Positions 25,298 through 33,938 of a DNA stretch of 64,000 bases are shown one piece after another (positions within the stretch are counted from its first letter, which is position 1; each line of letters begins with the position of its first letter). The notes beneath the pieces were generated by a model. It was not told the origin of the DNA, made no database searches, and worked only from the letters and a program-made list of their open reading frames with translations. The DNA is from Nocardia alni (GTDB lineage Bacteria; Actinomycetota; Actinomycetes; Mycobacteriales; Mycobacteriaceae), in assembly GCF_019038435.1 (NCBI RefSeq), contig NZ_JAGPOX010000013.1:32630-96629 (forward strand). Direction: 5' to 3'. Position numbers and translations under genes: made by a program.

Positions 25298-25317
25298 GTG
25301 TCCGAGAAATTGGACAC
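25298..25317. promoter_or_regulatory. Inverted repeat upstream of the SnoaL gene
   Basis: GTGTCC and GGACAC form a 6-bp inverted repeat with an 8-base spacer, 76 bp upstream of the start at 25222. Nearby GATATTTCG and GATATTCGG are direct repeats (25274-25291). This 300-bp gap (25223-25523) otherwise holds no gene. Confidence 0.3.
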
Positions 25318-25523
25318 TCGCGCGAGCGGTCACGACTCACGATCGAGTGCGGTCGGTGCGCAGCGAAACATCGAAAACACTGGGGACCGTGAGGGTTCGG
25401 GCTCGGCTGACGATTTCGGGTCGACGACCTCACACCCCGGGATGGTCGAGTGCGCCGAATCTTGCGGGTGTTCTCGCCATGCATGTGGGGACGCCTATCC
25501 GATCGTGTCGACGGGCCAGGCAA

Positions 25524-25554
25524 AAGGCGCCGACCGGACTCCGGTCGGCGCCTT
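25524..25554 (-). terminator. Strong rho-independent terminator
   Basis: A perfect 14-bp stem (AAGGCGCCGACCGG/CCGGTCGGCGCCTT) with the 3-base loop ACT begins 20 bp after the stop codon at 25574. On the minus strand it ends in TTTT. Confidence 0.85.
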
Positions 25555-25573
25555 GTGCTGTGGGGCGAGTCGC

Positions 25574-26464
25574 TTACTTGCCGACGGCGCTGAGGTCCTG
25601 TTCATCGATCGTCTTGAACGGCTCGTGCGTGGCGGGATCGAGGATTTCGTCGAGGTGCTGCTGGATCAGCTCCGGGGTGAGTTCTTTGCTGGTGAAGCCC
25701 TTGTTGAAGCCGAGTACCAGTCGCTGGACCTCGCCGCCCTGGGCCTGGAGAACCTCGCCGTTGACGGCGCATTCCTGATGCGCCAGATAGGCGACCACGG
25801 GGCTGACCAGCGAGGTCGGCAGGTTGTCGCGCATGAACTGCTTGAAATCGTCGGGCAGGTCCGCTTCGTCGGACATGCGGGTCGCGGCGGTGGGGGCGAT
25901 GGCGTTGACCTTGATGCCTACCTCCTGGGCCTCGAAGGCGAGGGTGCGGGTGAAGGCGAAGATCGCGCCCTTCGCGGAGACGTAGGGCGTCTGCTCCGGG
26001 AAGCCGATCAGGGTGGGGGAGGTGGTGTTCACGACGCGACCGGATCCGCTCTCGATGAGGTGCGGCCAGGCGGCGGCGGTGACTCCGGCGGTGCCGAAGA
26101 AGTGGACCTCCATATGCTTGCGGATCGACGGCAGGATGCCGGCGTCGAAGGCGTGCACCTGGTTGATGCCGGCGTTGTTGACCAGGATGTCGAGGCGGCC
26201 GAACGCGTCGATCGCGGTCCGCACGATGCCCTCCGGCGCGTCGGTGACCGAATCGAAGTTCGCCACCGCGCGACCGCCGGCGGCGACGATCTCGGCCACC
26301 ACCTGTTCCGCCGGAGTTCTGTCCGCTCCGGTGCCCTGGGCCGAGCCACCGAGATCGTTGACCACTACCGCCGCACCCCGTGATGCCAGGAACTTGGCGT
26401 GCGACGCGCCCAGGCCACGTCCCGAACCGGTGACTATGGCGACGCGTCCGTCGAATGACAGCAT
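25574..26464 (-). CDS. SDR, MFE-2-type 3-hydroxyacyl-CoA dehydrogenase-like
   Basis: A 296-residue SDR longer than the usual 250, with TGSGRGLG at residues 12-19, NNAG, and the S/Y/K set in TTSPTLIGFPEQTPYVSAKGA. VNDLGGS after strand 2 plus the C-terminal extension of about 50 residues (NKGFTSKELTPELIQQHLDE) match the dehydrogenase part of peroxisomal multifunctional enzyme type 2, which oxidises (3R)-hydroxyacyl-CoA. GAGGAG 6 bases before ATG 26464 sets the start. It is a single gene divergent from the NTF2-fold gene at 26695 across an A/T-rich element, and ends at a strong terminator. Confidence 0.87.
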   Translation of the reverse strand: MLSFDGRVAIVTGSGRGLGASHAKFLASRGAAVVVNDLGGSAQGTGADRTPAEQVVAEIVAAGGRAVANFDSVTDAPEGIVRTAIDAFGRLDILVNNAGINQVHAFDAGILPSIRKHMEVHFFGTAGVTAAAWPHLIESGSGRVVNTTSPTLIGFPEQTPYVSAKGAIFAFTRTLAFEAQEVGIKVNAIAPTAATRMSDEADLPDDFKQFMRDNLPTSLVSPVVAYLAHQECAVNGEVLQAQGGEVQRLVLGFNKGFTSKELTPELIQQHLDEILDPATHEPFKTIDEQDLSAVGK

Positions 26465-26550
26465 GAAATTCTCCTCGTTCAGGCCTTCGCAGGCAGCATG
26501 ACCGCCACCGACGTCACGGGTTTGTGCGTGCTCGGTGCGCCTCGAGCACA

Positions 26551-26570
26551 AAATACTATATTTAATATCG
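26551..26570. promoter_or_regulatory. A/T-rich element A in the SDR/NTF2 divergent promoter
   Basis: AAATACTATATTTAATATCG is almost purely A/T in DNA of very high GC. It contains the TAATAT core shared with seven other promoter regions to the right. It lies 87 bp before the minus SDR and 125 bp before the plus NTF2-fold gene. Confidence 0.45.
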
Positions 26571-26694
26571 TATGCAAGGTCCGGTTCCGCCGCCACGAAG
26601 TGTCCAAATATCTGGACATGCGACGCGTCCGCCCGCGGACATGATGAGTGACGCAGGCCACCTGCACCCCCTGATAGGAAGGCACCGACCACCG

Positions 26695-27066
26695 ATGAGC
26701 ACCACACCCGACCAGGCGACCGTCGAACTCGCGGAAAACTGGGTCAAAGCGCTGAAGAATATCGACCTGTTCCGCGAGATCAGCACCGAGGACTGCCAGG
26801 TGTGGCACAGCGCGGACGACAAGTGGGTCTCTGTGGCCGAGGCCGTCGCCGCCGTCTACGAGCGTTCCGGCGACGACGGCGTCCCCGATTTCCACGCCGA
26901 GGGAATCACCTACACTGAGGACGGCTTCTTCAACCGTGCCTCGACCGAGGTTCAGATCAACGGCCAGAAGATGAAACTGCACCTTGTCCAGATCGTGGAG
27001 GCGCGCGACGGTAAGGCGGTGCGGGTGCGCGAGTACATCGGCCCGGAGATGGGTGTCCAGCCGTAA
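26695..27066 (+). CDS. SnoaL/NTF2-fold protein
   Basis: A 123-residue small cone-fold protein: ELAENWVKALKNIDLFREI, DCQVWHSADDKWVSVAEAV and KLHLVQIVEARDGKAVRVRE are typical NTF2-like segments. The tryptophan-histidine pair (VWHS) sits where relatives hold a catalytic or ligand residue. The ATG at 26695 opens directly into the fold; an AGGAAGG lies rather far (15 bases) upstream. It is a single-gene unit between the A/T-rich element and a bidirectional terminator. It may act on the same substrate as the divergent SDR. Reaction not assigned. Confidence 0.78.
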   Translation: MSTTPDQATVELAENWVKALKNIDLFREISTEDCQVWHSADDKWVSVAEAVAAVYERSGDDGVPDFHAEGITYTEDGFFNRASTEVQINGQKMKLHLVQIVEARDGKAVRVREYIGPEMGVQP

Positions 27067-27082
27067 AGGCCCAGTGTGCCAG

Positions 27083-27125
27083 CCGAAAGCGCGTCGACCG
27101 GAAAATTCGGTCGGCGCGCTTTCGG
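27083..27125. terminator. Bidirectional terminator between convergent genes
   Basis: An 18-bp stem with one G-T type mismatch (CCGAAAGCGCGTCGACCG pairing with CGGTCGGCGCGCTTTCGG) and a 7-base loop lies between the NTF2-fold gene (stop 27066) and the convergent aldehyde dehydrogenase (stop 27155). Confidence 0.8.
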
Positions 27126-27154
27126 CGTGCGGCAACTGCGGCAGGGGCTTCGAC

Positions 27155-28618
27155 CTACAAAGGCCACTGCATGTGTTTGATCTCGAAGAATTCGCGCAGG
27201 CCCTCCTCGCCGCCTTCACGGCCGATCCCGCTGTGGCCGGGGCCGCCCCAGGGGGCGTCGGCGCGCATCGCGCCGCCGCCGTTGATGGTGACCGTGCCCG
27301 AGCGAAGGCGGCGGCCGAAGGCGAGGGCGTCGGGCGTCGGTCCCCAGACATTGGCGTTCAGAGCGTATTTCGCATCGTTGGCCATGCGGACCGCGTCGTC
27401 GAGGTCGGTGTAGGGCAGCACCACGCCCACCGGTGCGAAAAGTTCCTCCTGGGCGATCTCGGACCCGCTGGGCACGTGGGTCACCAGCGTCGCCTCGAGG
27501 AAGAAACCCTCGTCCAGCCCCGGCGGGCGGCCGCCGCCGATGGGCACTCGCGCACCCGCGTCCCGTGCGCGGGTCAGGAACCCTTCGACCTTGTCGCGGT
27601 GCTCGCCGGTGATGAGCGGTCCGAGGATCGTGTCGGGGGCGAGCGGGTCGCCGACGGTGAGGCTCTGCAGGAAGGTCGCCGATCGTTCGACGTACTCCTC
27701 GAAGTCCTTCTGCGGCACCAGAGTTCGTGTGGTCGCGCCACAGGCCTGGCCACTGTTGCGGGTGAAGCGGAGTGCGGAGGCGGGCACCGCTCGCTCCAGG
27801 TCGGTTCCGGGCAGCACGATATTGGGCGACTTGCCGCCCAGCTCCAGCACTACTTTCTTCAACGTCGGCGCGGCGAGGGCCAGAATCTTGCTGCCCACCG
27901 CGGCGGAGCCGGTGAAGCTCACCATGTCGACCTCCGGCGCCTCGACCACCAGTGCCGTGGTTCCCGGCGGTCCGAAGACCAGATTCACCGCGCCGGAAGG
28001 AAATCCGGCCTCCTCGAACAATCGCACGATCGCCGAGGTCAGCAGAATCGCACGCGGGGAGGTCACAAGCACCGTCGAACAACCCGCCGCCAGGGCGGCG
28101 CCCAGCTTATAGGCGCACATCATGACCGGCACGTTGTAGGCGACGATGGCGGCCACCACTCCGGCGGGTTCGCGCACCAGCATGCTGCTGGAAATGATCG
28201 GATCGTGGTCCAGCGGAAGCGGCTGTTCGTATCCGTCGCGCGGCCCGCGCGCCGCGGCGTCGGCGAACCACCGGAAGAACTTCGCCGGTAGATCCACATG
28301 CAGCGTCGGTGCACTGCTGATCGGGGTGCCGATCTCGGTGGCGGCCAGTCGCACGATGGCCTCACGCCGTTCCAGGAGCAGATCCGTGAAACGGTGCAGC
28401 AGCTTGCCGCGGTCGGCCGGGCTCAGACGGCTCCACTGGCCGCCGTCGAAGGCGCGTCGCGCGGCGGACACCGCGGCGGCCACCTGGGCCGGGCCCGTCG
28501 AGGGGGTGAGCGCCAGTCGCTCGCCGGTACTGGGGTTGATCGAGGCTATCGGCTCACCGTCGCCGGCGATCCAGCGACCGTCGATATAGCTCGCGGCCTT
28601 ACCGATCAGGGCAGTCAT
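27155..28618 (-). CDS. Aldehyde dehydrogenase
   Basis: A 487-residue NAD(P)-dependent aldehyde dehydrogenase with N162 (AYNVPV), E259 (LELGGKS) and C293 (GQACGA). The cofactor lysine of the usual KPSE stretch is replaced (LVTSPRA), an oddity that may alter cofactor choice. It is the last gene of the minus operon LuxR-HyuA-HyuB-zinc ribbon-SDR-ALDH, 45 bp after the SDR. AAAGGA precedes ATG 28618. An equivalent gene occurs in the mirror operon (40262). Confidence 0.92.
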   Translation of the reverse strand: MTALIGKAASYIDGRWIAGDGEPIASINPSTGERLALTPSTGPAQVAAAVSAARRAFDGGQWSRLSPADRGKLLHRFTDLLLERREAIVRLAATEIGTPISSAPTLHVDLPAKFFRWFADAAARGPRDGYEQPLPLDHDPIISSSMLVREPAGVVAAIVAYNVPVMMCAYKLGAALAAGCSTVLVTSPRAILLTSAIVRLFEEAGFPSGAVNLVFGPPGTTALVVEAPEVDMVSFTGSAAVGSKILALAAPTLKKVVLELGGKSPNIVLPGTDLERAVPASALRFTRNSGQACGATTRTLVPQKDFEEYVERSATFLQSLTVGDPLAPDTILGPLITGEHRDKVEGFLTRARDAGARVPIGGGRPPGLDEGFFLEATLVTHVPSGSEIAQEELFAPVGVVLPYTDLDDAVRMANDAKYALNANVWGPTPDALAFGRRLRSGTVTINGGGAMRADAPWGGPGHSGIGREGGEEGLREFFEIKHMQWPL

Positions 28619-28663
28619 GAATTCGATCCTTTGCGAGAAACGTTCGAGGGCAGGGCAATTCGG

Positions 28664-29431
28664 CTATCCAGCCATATATCCACCGTCGACGACGAACTCG
28701 CCGCCAGTGGCGTACCCGGCGCGGTCGGACAACAGCCAGCAGGCCATCTCCGCGATGTCCTGCGGTTGCGCCAGGCGCGCCGAGGGGATGCGCGCCATGA
28801 TCGCGTCGCCGCTGCGGCGCTTGGCGTCCTTCATCAGATCGGTGTCGGTGTAGCCCGGGCACACCGCGTTGATCCGGACGGTGGGCGCGTACTCGATCGC
28901 GGCGGTCTTCGTCAGGCCGATCACGCCGTGCTTGGCGGCCGAATATCCGGCGGTGGTCTTGAAGCCGGTCAGGCCCGCCAGCGAGGCGGTGTTCACGATC
29001 GCGCCGCCGCCCTGGGATTCCATCTGCCGCAACTCGGCGCGCAAGCACAGCCACACGCCCTTGAGGTTCACGGCGATGGCTCGATCGAAGGCCGTCTCGT
29101 CCCATTCACCGACGCGACGGCCGCCCTGCCCGATCTGTCCGCCGCTGACACCGGCGTTGTTGAAGGCGCCATCGAGGCGTCCGTAGTGCTCGACCGCCGC
29201 GGCGACCATCGCGTTCACCGACTCGCCGTCCGTGAGATCGGCCGGAAGGGCAAGGGCCTCAGCACTCTTCGCGCGAACCTGTTCGGTGATTTCTTCCAGG
29301 CCATTCTCGGACACGTCGGTCAGCGACAGCCGCGCCCCTTCCCGTGCGGCGAGCAGCGAAGCGGCCCGCCCGATCCCACCGGCCGCACCGGTGATGAGTA
29401 TGACTTTCCCGTCGAGCAACAGTCCCGTCAT
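28664..29431 (-). CDS. Short-chain dehydrogenase/reductase
   Basis: A 255-residue classical SDR with TGAAGGIG at residues 14-21, NNAG (about 91), and S/Y/K in TASLAGLTG and GYSAAKHG. LTDVSE after strand 2 suggests NAD(H). AAGGACC precedes ATG 29431. It lies 79 bp after the zinc-ribbon gene in the minus HyuAB operon and would supply or remove the ketone handled by that enzyme; the order of steps is inferred. Confidence 0.9.
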   Translation of the reverse strand: MTGLLLDGKVILITGAAGGIGRAASLLAAREGARLSLTDVSENGLEEITEQVRAKSAEALALPADLTDGESVNAMVAAAVEHYGRLDGAFNNAGVSGGQIGQGGRRVGEWDETAFDRAIAVNLKGVWLCLRAELRQMESQGGGAIVNTASLAGLTGFKTTAGYSAAKHGVIGLTKTAAIEYAPTVRINAVCPGYTDTDLMKDAKRRSGDAIMARIPSARLAQPQDIAEMACWLLSDRAGYATGGEFVVDGGYMAG

Positions 29432-29510
29432 GATCAGGTCCTTTCAATCGTTTTGCCGCGCACGATGTTTCGCGCGGACAGGCCGTGCCGATTCGCCGGG
29501 CGGTGCGTTC

Positions 29511-29771
29511 TCAGCCGACCCGTGAGGCGGGCCAGTCCCGGGCGGGGGACCGCCAAGCGGGCCAATGGTCTTCTGGCTCGGGGCGAGTCACCGATATTTG
29601 GTGCAAGCACTGCTGGCACTTCACGACCATGCGCGGGCCGAGGTAGTTGGCCACGGGGTAGCGGGCGAGGCTCGCCGCGCCACACTCCGGACATGTCCCG
29701 TCGACGGGAGTCCGCTCGACGTACACGCGCGGCGTGTCGGGACGGGGGAACAGGAGTCGATCGACTGCCAT
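29511..29771 (-). CDS. Small zinc-ribbon protein of the HyuAB operon (paralogue 1)
   Basis: An 86-residue protein with four zinc-binding cysteines: C27/C30 (CPECG) and C52/C55 (KCQQCLH). The core from GTCPEC to CLHQIS is clearly related to the 70-residue protein at 35237, where KCQNCLH is kept. Both sit beside a HyuA/HyuB pair. Acetone and acetophenone carboxylases of this superfamily carry small extra subunits, so this is probably a structural or metal-bearing subunit. It starts 15 bp after HyuB. Function is inferred from linkage only. Confidence 0.8.
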   Translation of the reverse strand: MAVDRLLFPRPDTPRVYVERTPVDGTCPECGAASLARYPVANYLGPRMVVKCQQCLHQISVTRPEPEDHWPAWRSPARDWPASRVG

Positions 29772-29786
29772 GGGATTGCCCTTCTC

Positions 29787-31709
29787 TCAGATGATCCAGG
29801 TGACGGGGTTGGCCACCGGCACCTGCCAGCGCCCCTGCTCACGTTCCGCGGCCAGACGCGCGCGCCGCGCCGTTGTGGCCGTCTCGTCCACCGCACCGTC
29901 GGTGATCACGACTCCGTATGCGTCGGAGGCGAATTGGACGCTCACCAACCCGGCCCGCGCATCGCTCGCGACGCGCTCGGTGTCGCGCACGAGCGGATCG
30001 CCCCAACCGCCTCCGCCGCCGATGACGAAGCGAATGGCGTCGCCCGCCCGCAACAGCAGGTTGGAGAACTTGCCGGAGGTGTAGCGCGCGCCGCGACCGA
30101 ATTCGCCGCTGTTCGGATCGGGTCGGCCGTGCTCGTCGAACATGCCGAACAGTGGTTCGGCGCCACGCAGATCGAGCGGGTCGCCGTGGGTGGCCAGATC
30201 GAAGTTCGCGATGTACCAGCCGTAGGCCGAGGCGCCCGCGCCACCGCCTTTCGAACCGGGAGCGCCGCGGCGCAGCCGATCGGCGACGACGGTGACGAGC
30301 GTGTCGGATTCGGCGTAGATCGAGTAGACCGACCCCAGTCCGCCCCGGAACTGCCCCGCACCGGCGGTATCGATCACGATCTCGTGCTGCACGACCACCA
30401 GCGGGCTCTCGATCTCGACATGTTCCTGAACCGAGGTGCGGCAGTTGCCGATCGGGACGACGCAGAAGGAGACACCGTCCTGCTTCCAGGTTCCGCCCCA
30501 GCCGCCGCCCGCGAGACCGTATGCGCCCCAGGGCGTTCCCTCGTGCCCCGCCCGGCTGTCGATACCGCTGAAGCCCACGTAGAGCGCGGTGCCGGTATCG
30601 GGTGCGAAGGACTCCTCGACCGCCTGGCTCAGCGCCTGCGTCACCACATTGATGGCGCGCGGGCCGATGTCGGCGTGGCTCGAGCAGCTCGACGGCGGCA
30701 GGACCTGCACCACACTGCCCGCGGGCAGCAGGACGTCGATCGGCCGCAGGGTGCCGCTGTTGACCGGAGTCGACGGATCGACCATCAGCTTCACCGCCTC
30801 GATGCATCGTCCCGCCTCACACCAGGCGGTCCCGCAGTTACCCAGCGGCTGACGCCCCGAACCGGAGAAATCGATCTCCATGCGGTCACCGCGCACCTTC
30901 ACGGTGACGTTCACCGGAATCGGCTCGTCGGTGACGCCGTCCTCGTCGAGGAAGTCCTCGGCGCTGTAGTCCCCATCGGGAATGCCCGCGATACCGCGCC
31001 GCATGCTCGCCTCGGTGGCGTCGATCGCGTATCGCCCGGCCGCGCGAACCTGCGCCAGCCCGCCGCGGGTGATCAGATCGCGCAGCTGGCGTTCGCCCAC
31101 GACCAGGCAGCCGTGCAGGGCACGCAGGTCACCGAGTACGAGCTGGGGCACCCGGTTGTTCTCCAGCAGGAAGTTGAAGGTCGGGCGCACCGGCACATCG
31201 CCCGCGTAGAGCAACGTCGGCGGTAGCTTCAGCTGCTCCTCGAAATGGGTTTGCGCGCCGTTGGAGAACCCGCCCGGGATCGGGCCGCCGAGGTCGACGA
31301 GATGCGAGGTCGACTGCAAGAGGAATTCGACTCGGCCGTCGACGAATACGGGCCGGAACAGATTGACGTCGGCCTGATGCAGCGAGCCGCGCCAGGGATC
31401 ATTGGTGAACACGACGTCCCCGGGCCGCATGGTGTCGATATCCCAGTCGTCCATCACGAAATTGGCGATGTGCGGGGCGACGAAGGCGTGCTGCATGCAA
31501 CCCTCCCACAGCGCGGCGGCCTCCCAGCCCTCGTCGGTGCGCATGTGGATGACGACGGTGCAGTCCAGAATGTCGCGGCACACCGGCGAAAACGCGCTGC
31601 GCATCAGCGAATCCAGCATTTCGCGGGCGACCTCGGTGAGGCCGTACCGAAGGATGTCGAGCTCGACATCCACGGCGGGACCGGTGGTTTCGGGGGTGGT
31701 GATGGTCAT
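29787..31709 (-). CDS. HyuB-type hydantoinase B/oxoprolinase/ketone carboxylase subunit (pair 1)
   Basis: The 640-residue B subunit of the hydantoinase/oxoprolinase family. Typical blocks are SAFSPVCRDILDC near residue 40, NDPWRGSLHQADVN near 108, CSSHADIGPRAINVVTQAL in the middle, and the closing GGGGGWGDPLVRD. In ketone carboxylases this subunit carries the phospho-enol and carboxylation chemistry together with HyuA; in oxoprolinases it opens the lactam. It begins 9 bp after HyuA, with GAGGAACGATC before ATG 31709. Which reaction it serves cannot be decided from sequence alone. Confidence 0.9.
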   Translation of the reverse strand: MTITTPETTGPAVDVELDILRYGLTEVAREMLDSLMRSAFSPVCRDILDCTVVIHMRTDEGWEAAALWEGCMQHAFVAPHIANFVMDDWDIDTMRPGDVVFTNDPWRGSLHQADVNLFRPVFVDGRVEFLLQSTSHLVDLGGPIPGGFSNGAQTHFEEQLKLPPTLLYAGDVPVRPTFNFLLENNRVPQLVLGDLRALHGCLVVGERQLRDLITRGGLAQVRAAGRYAIDATEASMRRGIAGIPDGDYSAEDFLDEDGVTDEPIPVNVTVKVRGDRMEIDFSGSGRQPLGNCGTAWCEAGRCIEAVKLMVDPSTPVNSGTLRPIDVLLPAGSVVQVLPPSSCSSHADIGPRAINVVTQALSQAVEESFAPDTGTALYVGFSGIDSRAGHEGTPWGAYGLAGGGWGGTWKQDGVSFCVVPIGNCRTSVQEHVEIESPLVVVQHEIVIDTAGAGQFRGGLGSVYSIYAESDTLVTVVADRLRRGAPGSKGGGAGASAYGWYIANFDLATHGDPLDLRGAEPLFGMFDEHGRPDPNSGEFGRGARYTSGKFSNLLLRAGDAIRFVIGGGGGWGDPLVRDTERVASDARAGLVSVQFASDAYGVVITDGAVDETATTARRARLAAEREQGRWQVPVANPVTWII

Positions 31710-31718
31710 GATCGTTCC

Positions 31719-33785
31719 TCAGCTCCGCGGCTCGATGATCAGATTCAGGTCGTCGTCGAGCGACGCGGTCCGCCCGGGCAGCACCAGCGTCGTCGCGTAC
31801 TTCTCGGCGACGAGTGCGGGACCCCGCACCTTCTCGCCGCGGCCGAGACGCTCGCGGATGTGGATCGGAACCTCGATCGGCTCGGTGGCGCCCGGGACGG
31901 TGAGTGGCGTTGTGCGCAGGAATGATTCGCCTTCCCCAGGGACTGCCGCCGGCTTGCGGTGTTCGCGCGTGATGATCGCGGTGACCTCGACCGTGGACAC
32001 CACGATCGGAATCTCGGTCGCGGCGAATCCGTACGACTCCCGGTAGAACTCGTGGAAGTCGGGGACGAGCGCGGCCGCGACCTCGGCGGTGAGCGTCCGC
32101 GCGGTGATGGGCATCCGGTTGTCCCAGGTCTGGCCGCGGTACATGGCGAAGACGGCGCGTTCGAAGCGAATGCGCTCGACGTCGGCGCCCTGGGCTTCGA
32201 GTTCGTCGCGAATGCGATCCTGGAGTGCGGTGAACGCGAGCTCGATCGTGCCGGCGTTCTGAGGCAGCAACGGCGTCATGATCGACTGTGCGCGGGTGAC
32301 CATCAGATCGCTGCGCAGCAGCCCCAGGGCCGAGAACTGGCCAGGACTCGACGGAACGATGACCTTGTCGATGCCGAGAATCTGCCCGACCCGGTCGGCG
32401 AGCATCGGACCGGCCGACCCCGAGGGCTGCAACGCGAACTCGCGGATGTCCAGGCCGCGGTAGACCGATATCGCGCGGACCTTCGCCGCGATATCCTGAC
32501 ACGCGACTTCGTATGCGGCGCAGGCGAGTTCGACGGCCGACATACCCCACTGCGCGCCGGTCCGGGCGAGCGCGGCCACCGCGGCGTCGACATCGAGGCG
32601 GATGGCGCCGTTCGCGAACAGGTCCGGTTGCAGAATCCCGAGCGCGGCGCAGGCGTCGGTGAGCGTGGGTTCGGCGCCGCCGCGCCGATAACACACCGGT
32701 CCGGGATCGGACCCGGCCGATGCCGGTCCGACCGCGACGTTCCCCAGGGCGTTGGGCCGGATCAGGCTGCCCGCGCCGGAACCGATGCTTTCCACATCGA
32801 CCAGCGGCATGGTCAGCGTGAGCCCGGTTTCCAGCGTCCAGGTGTCGGTGAGCGGTGTCTTGCCCTGGCGAATCGCGGCCACATCGGTGCTGGTGCCGCC
32901 CACGTCGATGGTCAGCAGATTCGGTGAACCGCCCTCGTTCGCCAGCTTCACACTGCCGCTCACACCGCCGACAGGTCCCGAGACAAGTTGGAACACAGGC
33001 GCTTTCCCTGCATCGGCGAACGTCGCGACACCGCCGTTCATCATCATGATCCACAGCGTGCCGCGGTAGTCGCGCTCGGCCAGGCGGTCCATCAGGCGGT
33101 TCAGGTAGCCGACGACAGTGGGCCCGACATACGCGTCCAAGGCCACGGTGGTGGTGCGCTCGTGCTCCTTGGCCACCGGATACAGCGCGGAGGTCTGGAT
33201 GTAAGCGTGCGGCAGTTCCTCGGCGACGATGTCCGCGGCGCGGCGCTCGTGCTCGGGATTGGTGTAGGAATTCAGCAGGCATACGGCCACCGATTCGGCG
33301 CCCCGGCCGGCCAGTTCGCGTGCGGCCTCGCGGACGGCCTCCTCGTCCAGTGCCAGCAGTACCGAACCGTCGTAGCGCAACCGCTCGGCGACCCCGTAGC
33401 GGGATGCGCGTGCCACGATCGGGCGCTCCTGATGCGGGCGCACCCAGGTGGGGTCGTAGAAGCGGTCACCGAATTCGCGGTGCATGCGGCCGATGTCGAG
33501 CAGGTCCCTGTGCCCGCGGGTCGATATCAGGCCGGTCGGCGCGCCGGTGCGGCTGAGCAACGCGTTGATGCCCACGGTGTGCCCGTGCACGATTTCGGCG
33601 ACATCGGGAATCTCGATGTCGATGGCCGAGATGCTCTCCAGCACACCGGCCTCCTGTTCCCGGGTGGACAGGACTTTCCCGTCGCGGATCTCCCCGGTGT
33701 TCCGATTCAGGCCGATGATGTCGGTGAAGGTGCCACCCACATCGATGCCGACGATCCAGTCGGCGGCTCGCTCGCTCCGCGTCAT
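31719..33785 (-). CDS. HyuA-type hydantoinase A/oxoprolinase/ketone carboxylase subunit (pair 1)
   Basis: The 688-residue ATP-using A subunit. The acetate/sugar-kinase-like phosphate loops are visible: GIDVGGTFTDII near residue 14, TIDVGGTSTDVAA near 300 and SIGSGAGSLI near 340. Subunits of this type phosphorylate a carbonyl, enol or lactam oxygen. GGAGG 7 bases before ATG 33785 sets the start. It lies 153 bp downstream of the LuxR gene on the same strand. The related gene at 35466 has the same blocks, so the two AB pairs are paralogues with diverged sequence and probably different substrates. Confidence 0.92.
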   Translation of the reverse strand: MTRSERAADWIVGIDVGGTFTDIIGLNRNTGEIRDGKVLSTREQEAGVLESISAIDIEIPDVAEIVHGHTVGINALLSRTGAPTGLISTRGHRDLLDIGRMHREFGDRFYDPTWVRPHQERPIVARASRYGVAERLRYDGSVLLALDEEAVREAARELAGRGAESVAVCLLNSYTNPEHERRAADIVAEELPHAYIQTSALYPVAKEHERTTTVALDAYVGPTVVGYLNRLMDRLAERDYRGTLWIMMMNGGVATFADAGKAPVFQLVSGPVGGVSGSVKLANEGGSPNLLTIDVGGTSTDVAAIRQGKTPLTDTWTLETGLTLTMPLVDVESIGSGAGSLIRPNALGNVAVGPASAGSDPGPVCYRRGGAEPTLTDACAALGILQPDLFANGAIRLDVDAAVAALARTGAQWGMSAVELACAAYEVACQDIAAKVRAISVYRGLDIREFALQPSGSAGPMLADRVGQILGIDKVIVPSSPGQFSALGLLRSDLMVTRAQSIMTPLLPQNAGTIELAFTALQDRIRDELEAQGADVERIRFERAVFAMYRGQTWDNRMPITARTLTAEVAAALVPDFHEFYRESYGFAATEIPIVVSTVEVTAIITREHRKPAAVPGEGESFLRTTPLTVPGATEPIEVPIHIRERLGRGEKVRGPALVAEKYATTLVLPGRTASLDDDLNLIIEPRS

Positions 33786-33938
33786 TGCTGCGCCTCCAGT
33801 GCCAGGTGCCGCGGCGGCGTGAACAGGTCACACGCACCGCTCTTGTGGTGCAGCTCACTGTTCCTCGAGGCAAAGCCCGCTACATCCGGCGCGGGTCGGG
33901 GATTCGTACGACCTTCGGCCGACTCGGTCGATCACGGG

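Noticed and set aside
25574..26707. Longer N-terminus for the SDR gene, starting at 26707
   Set aside because: The extension crosses A/T-rich element A and is not SDR-like; a good ribosome site precedes ATG 26464.
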